DNA of 64,000 nucleotides, taken from the NCBI GenBank assembly GCA_965248495.1, contig CBDFJL010000003.1, positions 2,108,001 through 2,172,000 of the forward strand. The letters run 5' to 3'. The translations under genes and the position numbers were made by a program. The DNA is from CAUYXS01 sp965248495 (GTDB lineage Bacteria > Chloroflexota > Dehalococcoidia > Lucifugimonadales > Australimonadaceae). Shown here piece by piece: positions 8,555 to 17,497 of the stretch. The notes beneath the pieces are model-generated. The model had not been told where the DNA came from. It worked only from the letters and a program-made list of their open reading frames with translations, and made no database searches. The stretch's first letter is position 1, and the number at the start of each line of letters is the position of its first letter.

Positions 8555-8704
8555 TGAGGTCGCCTCCCCGTAGTTCGGTACACTCGATTCGCGTGCGTCT
8601 CGGTGCGTCATCGATTCTATCCTGCACCGGGCTTTGATGACACTGGCCTCTGTTTGGGTGCTGCCTTGGTTGACGCCCACCACGGTCCGAACCAAAACTG
8701 ACTC

Positions 8705-9352
8705 ATGGCCTTGGGTTTCGACGCTCGCCGCCTGACCCTGGTCGTCCTCGTGGCGTTCCTGCTGCTCGTCGCGCAGGCCTGTGGCGACCCGGCGTCTACG
8801 CCAGGCGAAGGCCGCGACCCCCCAGGCGACGATGGCCAGCGCGAAGGCGGCCAGCGCGACGGCGGCCAACGGGACGGCGGTCGGGGCGACGAGGGCGGGC
8901 CCGGCAACCCGCCGCCTGGAGGCCGTGGCGCCGATGCAACTGCACCAGGAAGCGACGGCGGCTCTGGTTCCAGGGGTGAGGCAACCGAGCCCTCGCCGGT
9001 CGCGAACCCGGTGCTCCAGCCGGTACCAACCTGCCTGGTCGATTCACTTACCCGTGCCGCGGGCAACGTCCCTGCGCTCGATATCGAGAGCGGCTCGACG
9101 TACTTGGCCATCGACGGGCAGGCTGACGATTGGGCGTCGCGACCCGTCGGCGTGGCGGACCCCGCGGGCGACAACGATGCCGGCTACGCCGACCTCCGAG
9201 CCGGCCGGGCATTTCTCAATCGCGACGCACTCTACGTGCTGGTCGACTTCGACCCTGGCAACGAGCCGATTGGAAACCTCCAGGGCTACATCCATACGCC
9301 GGCCCAGCGCTTCTACTTTGGCTGGGAGCCCGGGAGCGACAACACGCCCTGA
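8705..9352 (+). CDS. Large secreted lipoprotein, N-terminal part (ends at an in-frame UGA)
   Basis: A signal peptide with a lipobox (LLLVAQAC) is followed by a Gly/Asp/Arg-rich linker made of short GGQRDGG-type repeats. Then comes the start of a beta-sandwich domain (DGQADDWASRPVGVADPAGD) like the CBM9/DOMON-type domains of surface proteins. The frame stops at TGA 9350-9352, but the same frame continues as coding sequence to 10489, so this is the front of a gene running to 12844. The stop could come from one substitution (TGG to TGA). Selenocysteine use is unlikely. Confidence 0.75.
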   Translation: MALGFDARRLTLVVLVAFLLLVAQACGDPASTPGEGRDPPGDDGQREGGQRDGGQRDGGRGDEGGPGNPPPGGRGADATAPGSDGGSGSRGEATEPSPVANPVLQPVPTCLVDSLTRAAGNVPALDIESGSTYLAIDGQADDWASRPVGVADPAGDNDAGYADLRAGRAFLNRDALYVLVDFDPGNEPIGNLQGYIHTPAQRFYFGWEPGSDNTP

Positions 9353-10489
9353 ATCGCCGACGCGACCGACCCCGACAACTGGATCGACCTGGGCGGCTCG
9401 CGCCATAGCCAATCAGCGCTCGGCGACGCCATCGAGCTGCGCTTCGATCTCCGCGACATGGACGGTGTCAGCCGGGTGGGCCGCGTCAGCATCGAGGCCC
9501 TGGGCGGCACCTGCTGCGAGTGGCCCGATTGGCAGACGCGCGACGCGCTGAACATCGACGGGATCCCCGTCGTCGCCGCGAGCGACCCGGCGTGGCGGAC
9601 GGCGGAACACGGCAGCGCCGCACAGGCCGGATTCCAGCTGGCGGCACCGGACACGCGGGCCATCAGCGTTGACTTCGACGCTGCACGACGTCGCGCCGTC
9701 GTCACCGGTGGGCCCGGCTCAGTCCCCGGAGACGCGCAGGTCCTCGTTGGCACCATCGAGATGAACGACTACGTATCGGTGAAGGCCGGCCTGCTCGGCG
9801 GCTTCGAGGCGGACGTCGCGGCAGCACCAGGAACCCACGTGCTCGTTAAGCAGGACGTCACCGGTCGTTACGTGTTCCCGGAAAGCGAGCGGGAGCGCTT
9901 CGGCGAGAACGTCATCGCGCCCGGCGTCCTTCTCCGTCTGCCCGTCGAGCCGTCCTCTGACGGCATCGCCTTTGGCGCTGGCGCGCGGCTCTGCTGCGAC
10001 GCCGTCTCGTGGGCTATCGAAGGTGTCGCGGAATCGCTGGCGGCGATGCCGGGCGGAGACCTACGTCTGCGCGGCACGGTCACTTTGCACACCGACCCCG
10101 CCGTGCGCCCAAAGCAGACCCGGCTGTCCTTCGACATGGGGCTGCTGTTTGACGCAGGTGGCAGGCAGGTCGGGCGCGCCGGCACGTTCGTGTCGCCGTT
10201 CCTGACCTCCACGGGCCTGCCGATCGAGCGCGCGCTGGAGGACCAGCCGCTGGGGCGCCTCAACCTGGGCGAGCTCGACATGGGCCAATGGCAAACGAGC
10301 GCGAATGGCTGGGCGGCCACCTTCGACGGCAGCATCCGCATCCCCGCCGACACCCGGGACGGCGTCTACGAGCTCGTCGCCGGCGGCATGTGGGACCTCG
10401 GCGATTCCAACCTCGAGCTGTCCGGCATGCGCCCGCTGGATATCGTCATGCGCAACGGCCATGCCGTTGGGCAACGCTCGGCAACCTGA
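9353..10489 (+). CDS. Large secreted lipoprotein, second part (same frame after the UGA)
   Basis: The reading continues in the frame of the 8705 start, completing the first sandwich domain (DATDPDNWIDLGG ... DAIELRFDLRDMDG) and entering a second extracellular region. A gene caller would start at ATG 9458. The frame runs out at TGA 10487-10489, where coding character moves to frame +1 at LGNLTVGADDTPS, consistent with a one-base deletion near 10477. No transmembrane segment is seen. Extracellular location is inferred from the part-1 signal peptide. Confidence 0.65.
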   Translation: MADATDPDNWIDLGGSRHSQSALGDAIELRFDLRDMDGVSRVGRVSIEALGGTCCEWPDWQTRDALNIDGIPVVAASDPAWRTAEHGSAAQAGFQLAAPDTRAISVDFDAARRRAVVTGGPGSVPGDAQVLVGTIEMNDYVSVKAGLLGGFEADVAAAPGTHVLVKQDVTGRYVFPESERERFGENVIAPGVLLRLPVEPSSDGIAFGAGARLCCDAVSWAIEGVAESLAAMPGGDLRLRGTVTLHTDPAVRPKQTRLSFDMGLLFDAGGRQVGRAGTFVSPFLTSTGLPIERALEDQPLGRLNLGELDMGQWQTSANGWAATFDGSIRIPADTRDGVYELVAGGMWDLGDSNLELSGMRPLDIVMRNGHAVGQRSAT

Positions 10490-10830
10490 CCGTCGGCGCC
10501 GACGACACGCCCAGCAGGTTGTCGACCGTCCTGCTGGCCGACGAGCTCTCCGAGGCTTCGCGCGGCATCGTTGCCCGCGAGGGCGAAGGGTTGTTCGATG
10601 TACACCTGCGCACCATCACGCGCCACGACCCGGTGCTGCCGCGCCTCGACTTTTATGGCGAGCCCTGGGCCTACCGGCTGGAGCCATACGCCGTGATGCT
10701 CGACGCCGTGGACCGGGCTCTCCCCAACGCACCGGCTGTCCCGCTCGACCTGTCCGATAGCGCCCTTCAGATCAGCGTCACGCGGCCCGACGGCGTGATC
10801 GACGTCCTGGGCCCAGCACCCATCACCGCC
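10471..10830 (+). pseudogene. Large secreted lipoprotein, third part (shifted frame)
   Basis: Between two frameshifts, about 115 codons of good coding sequence lie in another frame (from LGNLTVGADDTPS to VDVLGPAPIT). There is no start codon or ribosome site of its own, so this is only readable as part of the 8705-12844 gene. Removing one base near 10828 would rejoin it to the next part (ITPYAVKSPS then TLWGDTLGG). Confidence 0.55.
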
Positions 10831-10855
10831 TTACGCTGTCAAATCGCCGTCCACG

Positions 10856-12844
10856 TTGTGGGGCGACACGCTCGGCGGCGGCGGGGGCGAGCTTCGCGAG
10901 CTGCCGCAGCTGCAAGGGCCGGGCGACACCTTCGCCTATCGGTTCCCGAGCGACGGCGACTACGTGATCGAAGCGCTGGGCTTCGTGCGCGGCGTCGACG
11001 GCCGGCGCTACGACGTGTGCGGGACCTACGACCTCACGGTCGCGAACACCCTCGACGTCGAGACGTCGCTCATTCCCACGACCCCCTTCGAGGTCGGCGA
11101 CTCACTGGCCCCGACGGTCACGGTGGTCCCGGCCATGGCCGTCGACGTGAGTTACACCGTCACGATCGTGGGCCCGGACGGCGCCACGACCACCGAAACC
11201 TTCACCGGGCGCTCCAACGCATACGGCTACTGGGACGGCGGCGGCGCGACCTTCATCTTCGCGCACCACGGCGAGTACCGCGTGGACTTCGAGGCGCGCG
11301 GCGTGGATAGTGGCGGCGATCTGTGGGTGGGGCGCATGCGCTTCGGCAGCGTGGTCGCCACGCCGGACGCACCGCTCGTGGCCCACGGCCGGCGGGGCTC
11401 CGACGGCCTCGATGAGATTCCGCCGCCGTGGCTGTTCGTGAGCGACCTCGCGTACGGCGATGGGGCCATCGCGCCACACATGCACTTCCCCTACTTCACC
11501 GACGACGTGCTCTGGGGCCAGGACAACCCCAGCGAGGACCGCTTCGCCGGCGAGGCGGTGGTCATGCACTCCAGCGTGCAGCTGCTCGATGCCGGCAATC
11601 CGTTGCTCGTCCGGGCCAGGGAGCAGACGGAGCTCTTCGGCTATTGGGACGGCCCCGAACAGGTGGATACGGTGCAGATCGGCCAGATGCCGCTGCGGCT
11701 CGTGGCCGACCAGGCGCTACGCCCCAACCAGTGGGTCTACGCCGGCGGCCATCCCGACGAGATCGCGCTGTGGTCCTACGCGTACCGGAGCGCGGAGCGG
11801 CCGGGCGTTCGTGTCCGCGAAGGCATCATGGGCGACGACGTCGACGGGTCGTACTGGCGCTTTGGCGACGCGTACGGGGCGCAGTCCGGCAACGGACCGG
11901 AGGGAGACCTGCCCGACGACATCAAGTTCCTGTACGGCGCGGCGGTGGTGCGCGACCCGCTGGCGGGCGAGGGCGTGTACGCTATCTACGGGTCCGGCTG
12001 GGTCCACGCACGCACCGACGACCCGCTGGGTGCGCGCATCATGCCGCCGTACCGCGGCGCGGCGGGCGGGCCGGACGGCGGCGCCCTGCTGAACGTGCAT
12101 GGCCTTGACTTCGACATCCTGTTCGTTCCCATGGGCGTGCGCCCCGGTAGCGTGCTCGACGTCGGGGACACTGTCCGCATGGCGGGGCCGATCATGCCCA
12201 CGCTGCCCAGCCTGGTGGAGTACACAGTGACACGGCCCGACGGCTCTACTCGAAGCCTCGGTGGCCGCGCCAACGCGGTCGGGTACTTCTACGACCCCGC
12301 GGACGACTTCGTGGCGGACCAGCCTGGCACTTGGCGAGTGTCGCTGACAGTCACGCACGACGGCCAGAGCAGCGCGGGCCCGGTCGAGCCTCCGTTTCCC
12401 ACCGGCGGACCGCTGACGCCGGACGGCAGGAGCTTCACCTTCGTCGTGGCTGACCCGGCGACGCTGCCATTGGCCGTGGAGACGGATGTAGCCGAGTACG
12501 GCCCCGAGGACTGGTGGCAGTGGGGCCTGATTCCCACCGCCACGTTCGAGGCGGCACTGCCACCCGGATTCACTCTCGACAGCGCTCGCGTCACGGTCAG
12601 CATGCCCGGCATCGTGCTCGCCGACGGTGCCGCCGAGGTCATCGACGGCAAGTTACGTTGGGTGCTCGACGCCCAGGCCCTCAACGAGGTCGTGGACAGC
12701 TTCGACGTCTACCCCAACTTCGCCGATACGGTCACGGTGACCTTCCACGCCGTCGGCACGCTGAGCGGCCAGCTGACCCGGGCGGTGGGCACGACCACGA
12801 CCCACGGCGCGCGCGTTCCCGTGGCGCCGGCGGCGGCGCCCTAG
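10856..12844 (+). CDS. Large secreted lipoprotein, C-terminal part with Ig-like repeats
   Basis: 662 codons in the same frame as parts 1 and 2. Two or more beta-sandwich repeats show a shared pattern: VTIVGPDGATTTETFTGRSNAYGYW and YTVTRPDGSTRSLGGRANAVGYFY, each followed by a strand ending in a W/YRV motif. This resembles macroglobulin/Ig-like surface modules. No catalytic motif is evident. It ends one base before the start of the cytochrome gene, so the two are surely co-transcribed. Complete, the protein would be about 1380 aa. Confidence 0.7.
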   Translation: MWGDTLGGGGGELRELPQLQGPGDTFAYRFPSDGDYVIEALGFVRGVDGRRYDVCGTYDLTVANTLDVETSLIPTTPFEVGDSLAPTVTVVPAMAVDVSYTVTIVGPDGATTTETFTGRSNAYGYWDGGGATFIFAHHGEYRVDFEARGVDSGGDLWVGRMRFGSVVATPDAPLVAHGRRGSDGLDEIPPPWLFVSDLAYGDGAIAPHMHFPYFTDDVLWGQDNPSEDRFAGEAVVMHSSVQLLDAGNPLLVRAREQTELFGYWDGPEQVDTVQIGQMPLRLVADQALRPNQWVYAGGHPDEIALWSYAYRSAERPGVRVREGIMGDDVDGSYWRFGDAYGAQSGNGPEGDLPDDIKFLYGAAVVRDPLAGEGVYAIYGSGWVHARTDDPLGARIMPPYRGAAGGPDGGALLNVHGLDFDILFVPMGVRPGSVLDVGDTVRMAGPIMPTLPSLVEYTVTRPDGSTRSLGGRANAVGYFYDPADDFVADQPGTWRVSLTVTHDGQSSAGPVEPPFPTGGPLTPDGRSFTFVVADPATLPLAVETDVAEYGPEDWWQWGLIPTATFEAALPPGFTLDSARVTVSMPGIVLADGAAEVIDGKLRWVLDAQALNEVVDSFDVYPNFADTVTVTFHAVGTLSGQLTRAVGTTTTHGARVPVAPAAAP

Positions 12845-12845
12845 C

Positions 12846-14714
12846 ATGGGCCGGTCGCTGGCCCTTGGCGCCCTGTTGGCACTGGTGGCGGCCTGCTCCG
12901 GCGCCGCTCCGACGCCGACACAACCCTCGACCGGCATCCCCACCGGCGCCGCTCCGACGCCGACACAACCCTCGACCGGCATCCCCACCGGCGCCGCTCC
13001 GACGCCGACACAACCTTCGACCGGCATCGCCACCGGCGGTCATTCGGCTCGGGCATCGGCCGCGTCGGCAGTCGCCGTCTCGCCTGACGGCCGCTGGGTC
13101 GTGGCCGCGAACCCGGACAGCGACACCGTGACCATCGTCGACGCCATCTCGCTGGTGGTGGCTGCGGAGGTGCCCGTCGGCGGCGACCCCCGCACCGTGG
13201 CGATTACCCCCGACTCCCGGCACGCGCTGGTGGTCAGCCGTCTCAGCGCGACCGTGTCCGCCGTCGACCTCGGCTCTCTGCGCGAGGTCGCCCGCTGGTC
13301 CGTCGGGCCCATGCCCTACGGTGTGGCAACCGACGGGCTCAGGGCGTACGTCACCGAGTTCGACCTGGGACACGTCGCGGCCATCGACCTGGCTTCGGGT
13401 GCCCTCGTGGCCCGCGTCGAGGTCGGCGCGTTCCCCGCCGGCATCGCCTACCGCGACGGTGAGGTCCTCGTCACCCACTTCTTTGATGGCCGCGTCACCG
13501 GTCTCGACACCGAGCCGCTGGCGGTCAGCCGCACCGCTCGGGCCAGCGCGGACGCTAACCTTTCGCAGTTCGTGGCACATGGCGACGGTGCGCGCGCCTA
13601 CCTCCCGCAGACTCGCTCGAACGCCACCAACGCCGCGCTGGTCTTCGACACGACAGTCTTTCCCGTCGTCAACGTGCTGGATCTCGATCGGTTCGCGGTG
13701 GTCACCCGCGAGCGGATCACCATCGACACGGCCGACGAGCCGGTCGACATGCCCCTCGCCGTGGCCTTCGGCCCGGGCAACAAGATCTACATCGCGAACG
13801 GCGGCAGCGACGACGTCTCGGTCGTGGACCTCACGACAGGACGGGGTGTGGCCCACCTCGCCGTCGGCGCGAACCCCCGGGGCATCGCGGTAGCGCCGGA
13901 CCGCACCCGCGCCTTCGTCAACAACACGCTGGACGGCACGCTGAGCGTCATCGATACCTCCGCCGACTTCGTCACGCACCTCGTCACGCTGACCGAGATT
14001 CCGCTCGACCCGCAGGTGCTACTCGGCAAGCGACTCTTCAACTCAGCCGAGGAGCCGCGCCTGACCGCCGACAACTGGATCTCGTGCGCGGTGTGCCACT
14101 TCGACGGCACGCTGGACGCACGCACCTGGGTCGGCTTCCCCGACGGGCCGCGTAATACTCCCAGCCTCCTCGGCGTCGTCGATACGCTGCCCGTGCATTG
14201 GTCTGGCGACCTGAACGAGCTGGCCGACGTCGAGCTCACCGTGCGCAACATCCAGGCCGGCACGGGGCTCACGACCGGCGACACGCTCGATTCGCTGGGC
14301 CCGAGTTACAGCGGCCGGTCCGAAGACCTCGATGCGCTCGTTGCGTACCTCGAAACGCTGGAGCCCCCAACCTCGCCCTATCCTGGCGACACGCCCGAAA
14401 CACGGCGCGGCGCGGCCGTCTTTGAAGCCTTGAGCTGCCAGACCTGCCACCAACCCACATCGTTCGTCGACGGCGAGTTACACGACGTGGGGGTAGGCAA
14501 TCCGGCCCTGGAGCGCAACTCGCACGGCCGTGGGAGCATGATCGATACACCTACCCTGCGCGGCATCTGGATGACCGCACCCTACTTCCACGACGGCTCG
14601 GCGGCGACTCTCAAGGACGTGTTCGGCATCGGCGAGACTCACGGCATCTTCGACAGGGTCAGCCCACGGGAGCTCGACGACCTCATTGCCTACCTGTTCT
14701 CACTCCCGGAGTAG
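12846..14714 (+). CDS. YVTN beta-propeller fused to di-heme cytochrome c peroxidase/MauG-type domain, lipoprotein
   Basis: 622 aa. The lipobox LVAAC is followed by three 15-residue repeats (GAAPTPTQPSTGIPT; 45-bp DNA repeats at about 12900-13034) and a YVTN/SMP30-like propeller, residues about 60-370 (AVSPDGRWVVAANPDSDTV, KIYIANGGSDDVSVVDL). Two haem sites follow: CAVCH at Cys414 and CQTCH at Cys531. The end carries TAPYFHDGSAATLKDVF, the bacterial cytochrome c peroxidase/MauG signature. An outer-surface redox enzyme or electron carrier is likely. Its partner is probably the giant lipoprotein upstream. Confidence 0.9.
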   Translation: MGRSLALGALLALVAACSGAAPTPTQPSTGIPTGAAPTPTQPSTGIPTGAAPTPTQPSTGIATGGHSARASAASAVAVSPDGRWVVAANPDSDTVTIVDAISLVVAAEVPVGGDPRTVAITPDSRHALVVSRLSATVSAVDLGSLREVARWSVGPMPYGVATDGLRAYVTEFDLGHVAAIDLASGALVARVEVGAFPAGIAYRDGEVLVTHFFDGRVTGLDTEPLAVSRTARASADANLSQFVAHGDGARAYLPQTRSNATNAALVFDTTVFPVVNVLDLDRFAVVTRERITIDTADEPVDMPLAVAFGPGNKIYIANGGSDDVSVVDLTTGRGVAHLAVGANPRGIAVAPDRTRAFVNNTLDGTLSVIDTSADFVTHLVTLTEIPLDPQVLLGKRLFNSAEEPRLTADNWISCAVCHFDGTLDARTWVGFPDGPRNTPSLLGVVDTLPVHWSGDLNELADVELTVRNIQAGTGLTTGDTLDSLGPSYSGRSEDLDALVAYLETLEPPTSPYPGDTPETRRGAAVFEALSCQTCHQPTSFVDGELHDVGVGNPALERNSHGRGSMIDTPTLRGIWMTAPYFHDGSAATLKDVFGIGETHGIFDRVSPRELDDLIAYLFSLPE

Positions 14715-14740
14715 GCCGGGCCATGTGACATGGCCCGGCC
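14714..14740. terminator. Perfect 13-bp inverted repeat after the cytochrome gene
   Basis: GGCCGGGCCATGT and its exact complement are separated by one base, just after the TAG at 14712-14714. It could end transcription from the cytochrome operon but lacks a T-run. Part of it (GGCCGGGCCATGT) also belongs to the dispersed repeat at 17341-17497, so it may be a repeat that secondarily acts as a terminator. Confidence 0.5.
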
Positions 14741-14840
14741 GCATTGCGCGAGCGAGGCTAGCCGCGATAGCGATAGGTGAGGGCGCGTGCGCCGTCACAC
14801 GCATTGCGCGAGCCGCAGAGCCACGGTCGCGATAGCTCGG
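14741..14840 (-). repeat. Two degenerate copies of the 65-bp repeat, inverted
   Basis: GCATTGCGCGAG ... CGATAGC occurs at about 14741-14780 and again at about 14801-14840. The reverse complement of the first copy (CCTATCGCTATCGCGGCTAG ... GCAATGCGGCCGGGCCATGT) matches the tandem repeat at 17341 with few differences. Confidence 0.6.
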
Positions 14841-14904
14841 CCGCGCCCTGGACGCCGTTCGCCAGCCAAGGCATAGTTGGGCCACCAGGCTGAGGGAGGG
14901 TGCG

Positions 14905-15984
14905 TTGACGCTCGAAGCATTCCACGTGAGGGAAGAAGACACCGTCCGCGTCGACGAGGGGGCACTCCGCCAGCTGACGCGCGACGTCATCGCGAAGATG
15001 GGCGTGCCCCCTGACGATGCTGACCTCGCAGCCGACGTGCTCGTGACGGCGGACGTTCGCGGCCATGAGAGCCATGGGGTCTCCAACATGCTGCGCACCT
15101 ACGTCACCGGCTACGGCAGCGGCCAGATCAACGCACTGCCCGGCTGGCAGGTCGTTCGCGAACGGCCTGCGACCGCCACCATCGATTGCGATCGCGGGCT
15201 TGGCATCATCGTCGGGCCCAAGGCGATGCAGATCGCCATCGACAAGGCCCGCCAGATGGGCATGGGCGTGGTGACGCTCGGCAACGGCCAACACATCGGC
15301 ATGGCGCAGTACCACGCGATGCTCGCCCTACCCCACGACATGATCGGGGTCTGCATGACCGCGACCACGCCGGTCGTCCCGCCAACATTCGGCCGCGAGG
15401 GCAGGCTGGGCACCAACCCCATCGCTTTCGCCGCACCCGCAGGTGAAGAAGGCCCCTTCGTCCTGGATATGGCCACCAGCACCATCGCCGTGAACAAGTT
15501 CCGCAACGCCAAGCGGAACGGCGCGCTCTTGCCGCCGGGCATGCTGGCCAGACCTGATGGCACGCCGGTCATGGAGCCGGTGCTGCTGCCTGACGAGTAC
15601 CTGCCGCTGCCCCTCGGTACGAGCCGCGAGATGGGGTCGCACAAGGGTTACGGCCTTGCCTGCATGGTGGAGATCCTCTGCGGCGTCCTGTCCGGCTCCG
15701 GGTTCGCGGCCCGGAACGGTCCTGGGTTTTACCAGCACATGGTCGCGGCCTACTCGATCGACGCCTTTATCGACGTGCCTGAGTTCAAAGCCACCATGGA
15801 CGACTTCCTCCGCACGCTCAAGAACACCAAGCCGGCAGCAGGCCACGAGCGCGTGTTGGTCCCCGGCCAGCCGGAAGCCGAGGCGACGATCGAGAACCGC
15901 GCGAAGGGCATTCCCCTCCACCGGGAGGTAGTGGAGTCGTTGCGCGGGATGTGCGCGGAGCTCGACGTGGCCTTCGATCTGTAG
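14905..15984 (+). CDS. Malate/L-lactate/ureidoglycolate dehydrogenase family oxidoreductase (Ldh2 type)
   Basis: 359 aa, TTG start preceded by GAGGGAGGG. The family signature RGHESHGV near residue 53 contains the catalytic His region, GNGQHIGMAQYH follows, and GTNPIAFAAP marks the NAD(P)-binding part. Members reduce or oxidise alpha-hydroxy acids (malate, lactate, ureidoglycolate, 2,3-diketogulonate). It stands alone between repeat-rich gaps, so context does not pick a substrate. The length is as usual for the family. Confidence 0.9.
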   Translation: MTLEAFHVREEDTVRVDEGALRQLTRDVIAKMGVPPDDADLAADVLVTADVRGHESHGVSNMLRTYVTGYGSGQINALPGWQVVRERPATATIDCDRGLGIIVGPKAMQIAIDKARQMGMGVVTLGNGQHIGMAQYHAMLALPHDMIGVCMTATTPVVPPTFGREGRLGTNPIAFAAPAGEEGPFVLDMATSTIAVNKFRNAKRNGALLPPGMLARPDGTPVMEPVLLPDEYLPLPLGTSREMGSHKGYGLACMVEILCGVLSGSGFAARNGPGFYQHMVAAYSIDAFIDVPEFKATMDDFLRTLKNTKPAAGHERVLVPGQPEAEATIENRAKGIPLHREVVESLRGMCAELDVAFDL

Positions 15985-16319
15985 CCCCCTGCGGCAGCGG
16001 GGCTTTGCCTCAAGATCGGTCCTTTCGGCCTGTTAGGTCCTAGTATTACGCCATCCTTTTGACCATCCCCCTTCCCTTCGGCGGACTCAGGACAGGCCGG
16101 GCCAGGAAGGAGGTAATAAAGAGCTAACGCGGGGGATGCCCCCGCGTCCCCAGCAGAGGTGGTACCCCTCTGCACTCCCCTGGCGGACCGGGCAAACGAG
16201 GGTTTTGAGGCAAAGCCCGGCAGCGGGCTGGGGCCCTTGGGGGTTAGCACCACACACAGGGACAGGTACGCCCCAAGGACAATGTCGGCCGGGGAGCCGA
16301 AACTGGGAGGTGGACGAAT
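15985..16319. repeat. Non-coding stretch with 14-bp terminal inverted repeats and hairpins
   Basis: GGGCTTTGCCTCAA at 16000-16013 is the exact inverse of TTGAGGCAAAGCCC at 16205-16218. Inside are smaller hairpins (GCGGGGGATGCCCCCGC near 16130, CAGAGGTGGTACCCCTCTG near 16152). No reading frame here has a domain. This may be a miniature inverted-repeat element or a structured untranslated region. No duplicated target site is obvious. Confidence 0.4.
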
Positions 16320-17360
16320 GTGTCGTCCCGGTTCCGGTCGCGCATGAACGTCAACGAGATCAACGATCGACCAACGCTTGTCCGAACGCCGCGGCCGGCG
16401 GAATTCGGCCAAATCCAGCCCCTCTGGGACCGGCTCCAGAGCTACCTGGTGGTCTCCATCGAGATCCGAGACCCGGAGCTCAGGCAGATGACCGACGAGT
16501 CCACCGGCCGGCATCTGGTGAAACGGCTGGCCTCCGTGCGGCTGACGGCGCAGAACACGGCAGCGTCGATCGATCACGGCCCGCAGGTCGTCTTCACCGG
16601 CGTTGGCGTCGACGTCGTCCCGCTGAGGGCCAAGGACCGCGCCGAGCCGGAGTGGGCGTCGGGTATGAAAACCCAGGGCCCAGAGCCTGCTGAGGAGGAC
16701 CGCTACGAGCCGCTGGTGGAGGAGGCACGCAACCCCGACGGCCGGCCAATCCCTCTCCAGATGCCCGGTGACAAGCTTCAGCCCGGCCAGACCATTGTCT
16801 ATGAGCTCTGGGCGCCGCCCAACGACTTGCCCTACTACGACTACCGGGTACGCGGGCACGCCTCGCTCCGGCACCTGTTCAACTATGACCACCTGATGTC
16901 GGTCCCGGACGCCCTCACCCGGCCACCGGCGTTGGAGGCAGTCCAAGCCTTCAACGCGATCGAGCTCCACGACGCCCTGAAGGCGCTCGTTCAGCAGATG
17001 CCTCGTTTCGACGCAAACACCCGCCTCGCCGACGAGGAGCCGTTTAGGCCGGTCCTCGTCGACAACGTGCGGGGCATCGACAAGCTCCAAAAGGACCTTG
17101 CCCGCCTTCAGCGGAACTCGCCCAACCGGCGCATCAGCGGGCTCATCGAAGGCGCGCAGTTCTACCTAACCGAGGTGAAGAACTCGTGCGGGCGCATGAG
17201 CGAGGCGCTCTCCTCAGGCACCATCGTCGACATCCGTCGCGCGGTGCAGGACTTCGAGTTCGTCCAGGTCATCGCCAGCGAGGTGAACAAGAGTACGGAA
17301 GACCTGATGGCTCACTACGTCATCTCGGACAAAGAGGGCGCCTATCGCTACCGCGGCTAG
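16320..17360 (+). CDS. Conserved-looking hypothetical protein, no family recognised
   Basis: 346 aa, GTG start 9 nt after GGGAGG; an internal ATG at 16344 is an alternative. It is soluble, with no signal peptide or membrane helix, and mixed alpha/beta at the N-terminus (VVSIEIRDPELRQMTD, VVFTGVGVDVVPL). The C-terminal third is helical and charged (KLQKDLARLQRNSPNRR ... EVNKSTEDLMAHY). Codon use matches neighbouring chromosomal genes. Its last codons and stop lie within the first unit of the 65-bp tandem repeat, so the YRYRG ending comes from repeat sequence. Confidence 0.7.
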   Translation: MSSRFRSRMNVNEINDRPTLVRTPRPAEFGQIQPLWDRLQSYLVVSIEIRDPELRQMTDESTGRHLVKRLASVRLTAQNTAASIDHGPQVVFTGVGVDVVPLRAKDRAEPEWASGMKTQGPEPAEEDRYEPLVEEARNPDGRPIPLQMPGDKLQPGQTIVYELWAPPNDLPYYDYRVRGHASLRHLFNYDHLMSVPDALTRPPALEAVQAFNAIELHDALKALVQQMPRFDANTRLADEEPFRPVLVDNVRGIDKLQKDLARLQRNSPNRRISGLIEGAQFYLTEVKNSCGRMSEALSSGTIVDIRRAVQDFEFVQVIASEVNKSTEDLMAHYVISDKEGAYRYRG

Positions 17361-17497
17361 CGCCGCTCACGCAATGCGGCCGGGCCATGTGAATACTCGC
17401 CCCTGCCTATCGCTACCGCGCCTAGCGCAGCTCACGCAATGCGGCCGGGCCATGTGAATACTCGCCCCTGCCTATCGCTACCGCGCCTAGCGCCGCA
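17341..17497. repeat. 65-bp tandem repeat, about 2.4 copies
   Basis: Units at 17341-17405 and 17406-17470 and a partial one from 17471 begin CCTATCGCTACCGCG and end CATGTGAATACTCGCCCCTG. Differences between units are few. Related inverted copies lie at 14714-14780. The array fills the space between the convergent genes at 16320 and 17498. Confidence 0.85.

Noticed and set aside
9350..9352. UGA read as selenocysteine
   Set aside because: No SECIS-like hairpin seen, no redox context (NTP-UGA-IAD), and other breaks in the same gene point to error or decay.
12900..13034. 45-bp repeats as a CRISPR array
   Set aside because: The copies are contiguous without spacers and encode the in-frame linker of the lipoprotein.
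12732..13979. 415-codon minus-strand frame
   Set aside because: Exactly antisense to the YVTN/cytochrome gene and rich in repeat-derived Gly/Arg; a shadow.
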